In this document: positions 34,785 to 41,346 of the stretch, in pieces
Numbering within the stretch: the first letter of the stretch is position 1
How the letters are laid out: each line of letters opens with the position of its first letter
DNA from: Hafnia psychrotolerans
GTDB lineage: Bacteria; Pseudomonadota; Gammaproteobacteria; Enterobacterales; Enterobacteriaceae
DNA: 64,000 nucleotides
Assembly (NCBI RefSeq): GCF_014639435.1
Contig: NZ_BMFZ01000002.1
Span: forward strand, 310,001-374,000
Reading direction: 5' to 3'
The notes under the pieces: model-generated
The model's input: only the letters and a program-made list of their open reading frames with translations
What the model was told of the DNA's origin: nothing
The model's database searches: none
Translations under genes and position numbers: made by a program

Positions 34785-36257
34785 TTAAAAATCGATCAAC
34801 ACACTTTTGTACCGCAGGCAGGCTTCAAACGCCTGACGCCCCAAATCTTTACCAATACCTGAGCCGTTAAACCCACCGGTAGGGATAATAAAATCGCCAG
34901 AACGACCATATCGGTTGATCCATACGGTTCCCGCGGCAAGGTGACGCATAGCGCGTAGCGCACGTTCAATATTCAGGGTATGCACGCCCGCGGCCAGCCC
35001 GTAAATAGCGTGCTCAGCCAGTGCCAGCCCCTGCTCTTCGGTTTCAAAGATTTGAATGGTCAGTACTGGTCCGAAAATTTCTTCCTGCACGGCGGCAGAC
35101 TCGGCTAAAACACCCACCAGCAGTGTTGGCTTAAAGAAGTAGCCTTGATTTGTATTGGGAAAGAATTCACCGCCGGCCAGTAATTGCGCGCCTTCTTTAA
35201 TAGCCGAATGCACGATGAATTCGATTTTTTTCGCCTGACGGGCGTCGATAATCGGCGCATAGCGGCAGGTGCTTTCCCAGGTATTACCTGGCTCAACGCT
35301 GTCACACAGCGCCACCAGCTTTGAAATTAGTGCATCGGCAATGCCTGACTGCACCACAAGACGGGTGCCTGCGACACAGGCCTGCCCGCCGTTGACGGTA
35401 AAACCGCGAAAAATACGCAATGCAACGTCATCGACATGACCAGCATCGTCAAACACCAGTTGCGGGCTTTTCCCCCCCAGTTCGAGAGTCACTGGCTTCA
35501 TCCCGTTCAACGCCGCCTGACTCATAATGTGCGCGCCGGTCGCGGTTGAGCCGGTAAACGAGACTTTGCGCACCAGCGGATGATTAACCAGTGCGCTACC
35601 GCAGGTGACGCCCCGGCCTTGCACAATATTCAGCACACCAGCGGGTAAACCGGCCTCAATCGCCAATTCGGCAAGTCTGATGGTGGAAAACGGCGTGAGC
35701 TCAGAAGGTTTGAGCACCACGGCATTGCCTGCCGCCAAGGCCGGCCCGAGTTTCCATGAAGCCATCGATAACGGGAAGTTCCACGGCGTAATGGCTCCAA
35801 TCACACCATAAGGTTCAGGCACCAGCATGCCGAGGCTATTGCTGCGTGTTGGCAGCACATCACCACTATATTTGTCACAGCATTCGGCATAAAAACGGAT
35901 AGCTTCAGCGGTGAAAGGGATCTCGTGATTCATCACGTCATAAATAGGACGGGTCGAGTTCACCGCTTCGAGGCGGCCAAGTTCCTCACCTTGCTCCTCA
36001 ATGAGGTCAGCCCAGCGGCGCAACACTTTTGCACGTTCGCGGGGCGGCCGCGTACCCCAGCCGCTCGTCAGCCACGACTGATGGGCATTGGTCACAGCCA
36101 GGTCGACCAGCGCAGCATCACCATCGGGAATTTCACCGAGGAATTGTCCGTCAGACGGGCGATTAACGCGCAGGCGCTCACTGCCGCCCGCGTGGATTTC
36201 TCCGCCAATCAGGTGCCCGGCAGGTAAAGGCACTTTTTCAGGTGCAAAGCTCAACAT
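34785..36257 (-). CDS. NAD(P)-dependent aldehyde dehydrogenase (490 aa)
   Basis: A full-length ALDH-superfamily enzyme. The cofactor region is ITPWNFPLSMASWKLGPALA, the general base Glu is in VTLELGGKSPQLVF, and the nucleophile Cys is in FTVNGGQACVAGTR. IFGPVLTIQ follows. It is the first gene of the long minus-strand operon, so it should be expressed from the sigma-54-type promoter found about 230 bp upstream. It probably oxidises the aldehyde made by the PuuB-like oxidase, in the role of PuuC. Betaine- or aminobutyraldehyde substrates are reasonable. Confidence 0.85.
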   Translation of the reverse strand: MLSFAPEKVPLPAGHLIGGEIHAGGSERLRVNRPSDGQFLGEIPDGDAALVDLAVTNAHQSWLTSGWGTRPPRERAKVLRRWADLIEEQGEELGRLEAVNSTRPIYDVMNHEIPFTAEAIRFYAECCDKYSGDVLPTRSNSLGMLVPEPYGVIGAITPWNFPLSMASWKLGPALAAGNAVVLKPSELTPFSTIRLAELAIEAGLPAGVLNIVQGRGVTCGSALVNHPLVRKVSFTGSTATGAHIMSQAALNGMKPVTLELGGKSPQLVFDDAGHVDDVALRIFRGFTVNGGQACVAGTRLVVQSGIADALISKLVALCDSVEPGNTWESTCRYAPIIDARQAKKIEFIVHSAIKEGAQLLAGGEFFPNTNQGYFFKPTLLVGVLAESAAVQEEIFGPVLTIQIFETEEQGLALAEHAIYGLAAGVHTLNIERALRAMRHLAAGTVWINRYGRSGDFIIPTGGFNGSGIGKDLGRQAFEACLRYKSVLIDF

Positions 36258-36497
36258 GATTAATCATTCCTTATTCACTTCAGAGTAAGATCCGAAGAAC
36301 ATGGGTTGCAGAATACATTGCCATTCTCAAATATCCGCCAACGATAAAATAACGCCCATGCTTTTATCTTTTATTTACCGCGGACAGATTATTAGTCCTC
36401 CAATCACCGCTAATTTTAATACTTCATCCCTTTGCTGATTTATATGTCATTTGTTAAATATTACTTTTACCTCTATTTACTCACTCTTATATTAATA

Positions 36498-36513
36498 AGC
36501 ACGAAGCGTGCCA
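36498..36513 (-). promoter_or_regulatory. Sigma-54 (RpoN) promoter candidate for the ALDH-led operon
   Basis: On the minus strand the sequence is TGGCACGCTTCGTGCT. It matches the consensus TGGCACG-N4-TTGCW at every fixed position except T12 (here G), with exact GG/GC spacing. It is about 240 bp upstream of the ALDH start codon. The same bases also form GCACG-AAG-CGTGC, a short palindrome, so a protein-binding site is an alternative reading. Confidence 0.6.
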
Positions 36514-36632
36514 AACCATCAAAAATTTAAAATGCGGAATCGGCGGTCCAAAAAAATTTTTATGCCGCCAGTGTGGCCTAAACTTCATGAATCCGTTTTT
36601 TCGAGCGTCGATATCATTACACTCCGGTTTTC

Positions 36633-36671
36633 TTGCACCATGACGAGATGCCTGGATTTTAGATTGCACCA
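36633..36671. promoter_or_regulatory. Two NtrC-like half-sites (enhancer candidate)
   Basis: TTGCACCA occurs at 36633-36640 and 36664-36671, 31 bp apart (about three helical turns). GCACCA is the conserved left half of NtrC sites (for example GCACCA-N3-TGGTGC). The right halves here are degenerate. They lie about 130-170 bp upstream of the sigma-54 promoter candidate, the usual enhancer distance. Confidence 0.45.
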
Positions 36672-36888
36672 AAATAGAGGCACCACGACAGAAAGTAAAA
36701 TAACGTATTATTTTTTAAAGATAATACACCATCACTCTGATGTGGGGATTTCAGATTTCAAACCACTTACTGAAGTAACCGGACAGTGCGTGCAGATAAA
36801 AAAGTGGCTATCCATTACAGGAGTCGCCACTTCTTATATAAATAATGTCATTACTTAAAGTATGACTTTATACAGCAGATAATGTCAT

Positions 36889-38349
36889 TCAGTCGAGGCC
36901 GCCAATATGGAAGGATTTGCTTTCAAGATATTCTTCGATGCCAGCCTTCGCCCCTTCACGACCTATTCCGGAAAGTTTTATCCCACCGAAAGGTGCTATT
37001 TCCAACGATACCGATCCGGTATTTAATCCGACCATGCCAAATTCTAGTTTTTCAGCCACACGCCATGAACGGCGTAAATTTTCAGTGAAAAAATAAGCCG
37101 CTAATCCAAAAGGTGTGGCGTTGGCTAAATCAATGGCTTGCTGTTCGTCATCGAAGCAGAACAACGGTGCAACCGGGCCAAATGTCTCTTCATTAGCAAT
37201 CAACATGCGGCTGGTGACATCCGCTAAAACGGTAGGCGTCACAAAGTTGCCGTTGTCTGCGGCGATCCCTCCCGTCAATACCCGCGCCCCCTGATTGAGG
37301 GCGTCATCAATATGCCGATTAACTTTTTCTACTGCCGCCTTGTTGATCAACGGCCCCATCTGCGTCCCGGCAGCAAAGCCATCGCCAACCTGGAGTTTTT
37401 TCGTCTCGGCAACCATGCGGGCAGCAAATTGATCGTAGATGCCGCGCTGCACCAAAATGCGGTTGGCGCAAACGCAGGTTTGCCCGCCGTTGCGAAATTT
37501 GCTGACCATAACACCAGCGATGGCAAGCTCAATATCAGCGTCGTCAAATACGATAAACGGCGCATTGCCGCCGAGTTCAAGACTTAGCCGCTTGATCGAA
37601 TCGGCACATTGTCGCATCAACAGTTGGCCGACGCGGGTTGAGCCGGTGAATGACAGTTTGCGTACCAGCGGATTACCGGTCAGTTCAGCACCGATACCCT
37701 GTGGCATGCCAGTGATGACCTGAAATACACCCGCTGGGAATCCCGCACGGGAGGCCAATTCAGCCAGCGCCAGCGCGCAAAGCGGGGTTAAATCTGAAGG
37801 TTTAATAATGATGGGGCAACCCGCCGCGATCGCCGGCGCGCATTTACGGGTGATCATTGCAATCGGGAAGTTCCAGGGAGTGATGGCGGCCGCAATGCCA
37901 ACAGGCTGTTTCAAAATCAAAATTCGTCGATCCCGGGTCGGCGCTGGAATCGTTTCACCATTGATGCGGCGCGCCTCTTCAGCAAACCATTTCACAAAAC
38001 TGGCCCCGTAGCGTACCTCGCCTCGCGCTTCCTCCAATGACTTCCCCTGCTCAGCCGTCATTAGCACAGCCAGATCTTCGATGTTATCAAGGATCAACTG
38101 ATACCACTTCTCCAGCATAGCAGCACGTTCTGCGGCGCTACTGGCAGCAAATTCGAGACGAATCCTCTCGGCTGCCTGAATCGCCCTGCGGGTATCCTGC
38201 TCACCCATCGCCGGAACGCGAGCAATCACTTCAGCAGTGGACGGATTCACCACCTCAATCGTTTCCTTACTGTGAGCATCAACCCAGCATCCGGCAATAA
38301 ATGCCTGCTGGCGGTAGAGCGATGGGTCCCTTAGGGGCAATGGCGACAT
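36889..38349 (-). CDS. gabD: Succinate-semialdehyde dehydrogenase, GabD-like (486 aa)
   Basis: An ALDH-superfamily enzyme of GabD length. It shows ITPWNFPIAMITRKCAPAIA, the general base in LSLELGGNAPFIVFDDADIE, the catalytic Cys in FRNGGQTCVCANRIL, and IAPFGGIKLSGIGREGA. FRNGGQTCVCxNR is the typical GabD nucleophile region. It oxidises succinate semialdehyde to succinate with NAD(P). The neighbouring region encodes a GABA-type aminotransferase, so together they complete GABA use. It has its own promoter region and is separated from the ALDH-led operon by 631 bp. Confidence 0.85.
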   Translation of the reverse strand: MSPLPLRDPSLYRQQAFIAGCWVDAHSKETIEVVNPSTAEVIARVPAMGEQDTRRAIQAAERIRLEFAASSAAERAAMLEKWYQLILDNIEDLAVLMTAEQGKSLEEARGEVRYGASFVKWFAEEARRINGETIPAPTRDRRILILKQPVGIAAAITPWNFPIAMITRKCAPAIAAGCPIIIKPSDLTPLCALALAELASRAGFPAGVFQVITGMPQGIGAELTGNPLVRKLSFTGSTRVGQLLMRQCADSIKRLSLELGGNAPFIVFDDADIELAIAGVMVSKFRNGGQTCVCANRILVQRGIYDQFAARMVAETKKLQVGDGFAAGTQMGPLINKAAVEKVNRHIDDALNQGARVLTGGIAADNGNFVTPTVLADVTSRMLIANEETFGPVAPLFCFDDEQQAIDLANATPFGLAAYFFTENLRRSWRVAEKLEFGMVGLNTGSVSLEIAPFGGIKLSGIGREGAKAGIEEYLESKSFHIGGLD

Positions 38350-38548
38350 GATTTCTCCAGAATAGGGGTATAGTTTCCATTAGCACGGCATAAAACCCTG
38401 CTCGTCTTAACGAGGTCATGCTTTCACTCTACCGTCTGCAATGAATTTATTCTGGTGAAAGGGCCAGCCGAGACAGCAGAATCTGCGGTATCTGTCCGCT
38501 GAAAGAAATTTCGTTGCAAGCTGTTATAAAAATGAAAAGTGATGATCT

Positions 38549-38723
38549 CTACGTCTGACTCCATTGCCCTGTTTCTGCAAGAGAAAGGATAACCAGCGAT
38601 TGTTGGAATGAATCCGAGCCGCGCTTGATAAGCACCTGGTTGTAAGTTTTATCGCTACAAGATGAGGAATCTGGTGATCTGATCCTGATTGAGGCCAAAA
38701 GTTCGATTTATTCAACAAAAGCC
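38549..38723 (-). mobile_element. Remnant of an IS903-like (IS5 family) insertion sequence end
   Basis: On the minus strand GGCTTTTGTTGAATAAATC (38705-38723) matches the IS903-group terminal inverted repeat GGCTTTGTTGAATAAATC with one extra T, followed by GAACTTTTGGCC. Further inside (minus strand from 38650) the frame KTYNQVLIKRGSDSF resembles the transposase N-terminus TYNKALINRGSLTFW, and stops at 38549. The rest of the roughly 1-kb element and the other end are absent. It is a dead relic between gabD and nudI and marks a former insertion or rearrangement point. Confidence 0.65.
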
Positions 38724-38771
38724 CCTTTTCTGCTAGGGTTATTCAGAAAGCAATGTGGTTAAGGAGATAAA

Positions 38772-39197
38772 ATGCGCCAGAGAGTCATTGTGTGCCCTGT
38801 TATACAAAATGACGGTGAGTTTCTGCTTGGTAAAATGGCTTCCGATCGTGGGGTTTTCCCGGGACAGTGGGCTCTGCCTGGTGGCGGAATGGAACCCGGC
38901 GAAACGATGGAAACCGCGCTCAGGCGCGAAATCAGGGAAGAATTAGGAGAGGAACTGCTTATTACTGATGTTAAGCCGTGGGCTTTTCGTGATGATATCC
39001 GGACTAAAACGTATCCAGATGGTACCACCGAAGAAATTTACATGATTTATCTTATATTTGATTGTGTTAGTGCCAATCGGCATATTACGTTCAACGAAGA
39101 ATTTCAGGAAATTATTTGGGTAACACCTGAAACGATGAAAAGTATGGATTTAAATGAGGCCACTCGGATCACTTTCACCCAAAAAGGACTCATTTAG
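38772..39197 (+). CDS. nudI: Nucleoside triphosphatase NudI (141 aa)
   Basis: A Nudix hydrolase whose Nudix box is fully present: [20 protein letters not shown] then ELGEEL, matching GX5EX7REUXEEXGU (about residues 38-60). The length of 141 aa and the opening [20 protein letters not shown] agree with E. coli NudI, which hydrolyses pyrimidine (deoxy)nucleoside triphosphates such as dUTP, dTTP and dCTP. AAGGAG lies close to the ATG. It is monocistronic, next to an IS relic and a RES-domain gene. Confidence 0.88.
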   Translation: MRQRVIVCPVIQNDGEFLLGKMASDRGVFPGQWALPGGGMEPGETMETALRREIREELGEELLITDVKPWAFRDDIRTKTYPDGTTEEIYMIYLIFDCVSANRHITFNEEFQEIIWVTPETMKSMDLNEATRITFTQKGLI

Positions 39198-39321
39198 CTG
39201 TTGATTTTTCGGGTTATGGATACTTTTTCACACGGGGAATCGTTCTTGAATTCAGCCCGATGTCATGAATTCGGTACAACGCTTTACTCTTTAAATATGC
39301 TTTTCTAAGCGGACTGTAAAT

Positions 39322-39891
39322 ATGCGACCTTTCCCTTTGAGCCATGAGTCAATCAACCAAAAAAATCAATATTTGAGAAAAGTCAGTGGCTATTTTTACA
39401 GAACCATACCGGCAGAAGGAATTGATCGTGTCCTGACTTCTCCTGCCCCCGAAAGTGCTGGACGATATCATAGGCCTGGGCAACCCATACTTTACATGAG
39501 CCCAATGAAGGAGTGGTCTATAAGAGCTGTGGCTGGCTATATGCGTACTGATGGTATCCGTCGCGTAGTGATTCCCCTTTACGTTGATGAAGCGTTTGTC
39601 GTCGATCAGACCGATGATCTGCTATGCAGTAAACTTGGAATAAGCAGAGAACGATCAAATCAGCCATGGATACCCGCTCTACAACAAAAGCAGGAACCTC
39701 CGTCATGGAAAAATTCTGACTTAGCGAGACTATATGGCGCTGATGGGATCATAGACTGCTCAAGATTAATTCCTGGCGGATGGCATCTGAACCTCTTTCG
39801 CTGGAATGAACCTGGCGCACCCACCATCACTGTATGCGGTGATCCCATAGAATTCAGACTATCAGATGACGGTGGAATGTGGGATCTATGA
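39322..39891 (+). CDS. RES-domain protein, putative NAD+-degrading toxin-like enzyme (189 aa)
   Basis: The RES fold is recognisable from YFYRTIPAEGIDRVL, then ESAGRYHRPGQPILYMSP (the usual GRW..PG.P.LYtA block), and ADGIIDCSRLIPGGWHLNLF, which holds the conserved Ser region. RES domains of type II toxin-antitoxin modules split NAD+ by phosphorolysis. An Xre/DUF2384 antitoxin normally precedes them, but none is seen here: the 124 bp upstream carry no gene and the ribosome-binding site is weak. It may be an orphan, an antitoxin-independent version, or regulated elsewhere. Confidence 0.65.
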   Translation: MRPFPLSHESINQKNQYLRKVSGYFYRTIPAEGIDRVLTSPAPESAGRYHRPGQPILYMSPMKEWSIRAVAGYMRTDGIRRVVIPLYVDEAFVVDQTDDLLCSKLGISRERSNQPWIPALQQKQEPPSWKNSDLARLYGADGIIDCSRLIPGGWHLNLFRWNEPGAPTITVCGDPIEFRLSDDGGMWDL

Positions 39892-39909
39892 GGTCTCACA
39901 CTCAGTTGA

Positions 39910-40140
39910 CGGTTACTGTACGTTGTTTGGGCAGACGACTGCGAGCCGCTCTGGGAAGCTGACAGAAATGGAATCCGGGTGGTGTCGGCTTTTGTCGGCT
40001 ATGCCGATGAGCATGGCTCCATCAAATTGAACGAAAAGCAGCGCAATTTTTACCGGGCAATATTTTCAGCCGCAGAGAAGAAGATAAGAGAAGAAGCTGC
40101 TGTTTTCCGCGCAGTATCGGGTTTTGGAAAGCGATACTGA
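39910..40140 (+). pseudogene. Coding fragment without a recognisable start (76 codons)
   Basis: An open frame between TGA 39907 and TGA 40138 reads YVVWADDCEPLWEADRNGIR then VVSAFVGYADEHGSIKL and NFYRAIFSAAEKKIREEAAV. The composition is normal for protein and it looks like the C-terminal part of a real gene. No ATG with a ribosome-binding site exists; the only starts would be CTG or GTG codons. I do not recognise the family. It follows the RES gene in the same orientation and could be the eroded remainder of a partner gene. Confidence 0.35.
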
Positions 40141-40177
40141 CAGGCTTAGGCTACTTGCTGACGCAGGAATATCGTTC

Positions 40178-40205
40178 TTTCTGGTCCGGCGTACCGGACC
40201 AGAAA
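40178..40205. other. Perfect 12-bp inverted repeat (hairpin)
   Basis: TTTCTGGTCCGG, loop CGTA, CCGGACCAGAAA. It starts 4 bp beyond the cheV stop codon. The T-run precedes and the A-run follows the stem on both strands, which is opposite to a classical intrinsic terminator, so it may instead be an RNA-stabilising hairpin or a protein site. Confidence 0.75.
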
Positions 40206-40209
40206 AAGA

Positions 40210-41181
40210 TTAGTAACGGCCTTTCTTGGCATCAAGCGCTTTATGAAGCGCCGCTTCGAGTTCGTTAATTTCAAACTTCGCCACATAACCGTCTGCGCCG
40301 ACTTTACGCACGTGATCTTCGTTGGCGCTGCCGGATAAAGACGAGTGGATGATCACCGGAATGTTTTTCAGGAACTCATCGCGTTTAATATTCAGCGTCA
40401 GCGTAAAACCGTCCATTTCGGGCATTTCCAGATCGGTCAACACAAACGAAATTTTATCCGAAATAGGCTTGCCTTCTGCCTTGGCCTCTTCCGCCATTTT
40501 TTTGATTTTATTCCAGGCTTCAAGGCCGGTAACGTGCATGATGGCCGGGATTTCCATCGAATTCAGCCCTTGCTCAAGCATCAGGCGGGCAACTTTGGAG
40601 TCTTCTGCCACAATCGCAACCGTACCCGGTTTCAGATCAAATGCCTTGGTTTTCTCGCTGTCGATTTGGGTATTGCGTTCCGGCGGTACGATGTCATATA
40701 AGATTTGCTCAACGTCCAGTACCAGTGCCAGACGGTTGCTGGCGGGATCATTATCCAGACGCGCGATACTGGTGATATTGCGGCTCTTAACGCCGGATTC
40801 GGCGGCGAGTACCTGGCTCCATTCAAGGCGCACAATATCGTCAACCGATTCCACCGCGAACGCCTGAGTACTGCGCGCATATTCAGTGACCAGTAAAATG
40901 TTCAACCCGGTTTTGGGTACACAACCGACCACTGCAGGAAGATCAATAACCGGAATGATTTCACCGCGGATATTGGCCATCCCCATCATCGGTGATGTCA
41001 TGCCTGCCGCTTTGGTCAGCGTTGGCATCGGCACGATTTCGCGCAACTTGAACACGTTGATTCCGTAGAGTTCAGATTGATCTTCGTCCGGAGAACTCCC
41101 CAGGCGGAACAGCAGCAGCTCAAACCGGTTTGATGAAGTGAGATTGGTTCTCTCATCGATGTCTTTCTGAAAATTATCCAT
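40210..41181 (-). CDS. cheV: Chemotaxis coupling protein CheV (323 aa)
   Basis: CheV links chemoreceptors to CheA. The CheW-like domain (about residues 20-175) holds LYGINVFKLREIVPMPTLTK and GMANIRGEIIPVIDLPAVVG. The response-regulator receiver domain (about 185-318) holds VAIVAEDSKVARLMLEQGL and the phospho-acceptor Asp in FVLTDLEMPEMDGFTL, with the conserved Lys near GYVAKFEI. Length fits the enterobacterial protein. It stands alone, away from any che/fli operon, and has its own sigma-28 promoter candidate 67 bp upstream. Confidence 0.93.
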   Translation of the reverse strand: MDNFQKDIDERTNLTSSNRFELLLFRLGSSPDEDQSELYGINVFKLREIVPMPTLTKAAGMTSPMMGMANIRGEIIPVIDLPAVVGCVPKTGLNILLVTEYARSTQAFAVESVDDIVRLEWSQVLAAESGVKSRNITSIARLDNDPASNRLALVLDVEQILYDIVPPERNTQIDSEKTKAFDLKPGTVAIVAEDSKVARLMLEQGLNSMEIPAIMHVTGLEAWNKIKKMAEEAKAEGKPISDKISFVLTDLEMPEMDGFTLTLNIKRDEFLKNIPVIIHSSLSGSANEDHVRKVGADGYVAKFEINELEAALHKALDAKKGRY

Positions 41182-41247
41182 ACTTTCCCCAATGAGAAAA
41201 CTGTGTGATGTGCGCTGACCTGCAGGTATTTTTCATTACTGATCTCT

Positions 41248-41274
41248 TTATCGGCCATCCATGAAAAATGCTTA
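41248..41274 (-). promoter_or_regulatory. Sigma-28 (FliA) promoter candidate of cheV
   Basis: On the minus strand TAAG-N15-GCCGATAA matches the flagellar class 3 consensus TAAA-N15-GCCGATAA with exact spacing and a perfect -10 element. It lies about 67 bp upstream of the cheV ATG, which ties cheV to the flagellar regulon. Confidence 0.75.
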
Positions 41275-41287
41275 GGCGTAATAGCAG

Positions 41288-41321
41288 AAAAACCCGCTGA
41301 ATGTGACTTGAGCGGGTTTTT
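41288..41321 (-). terminator. Intrinsic terminator of opgB
   Basis: AAAAACCCGCT, a 12-nt loop, AGCGGGTTTTT. The 11-bp stem ends in a T-run on both strands, so it can act bidirectionally. It lies 26 bp past the opgB stop. Confidence 0.85.
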
Positions 41322-41346
41322 CCTGGTGGCAGATGTTTACCTCAGT

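Larger units (their letters stand above)
36258..36888. other. AT-rich intergenic regulatory region (631 bp)
   Basis: This separates the gabD-like gene from the ALDH-led operon. It contains the sigma-54 promoter candidate (36498-36513) and two TTGCACCA half-sites (36633 and 36664). Open frames here are short, biased in composition and without ribosome-binding sites, so I see no gene. Confidence 0.6.

Noticed and set aside
36508-36858. 116-codon plus-strand frame upstream of the gabD-like gene
   Set aside because: It overlaps the sigma-54 and NtrC-like sites, is AT-rich with poor codon use and has no ribosome-binding site.
38350-38548. Possible second sigma-54 promoter for the gabD-like gene
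   Set aside because: TGGCCCT occurs on the minus strand but no GC element at the right spacing follows it.
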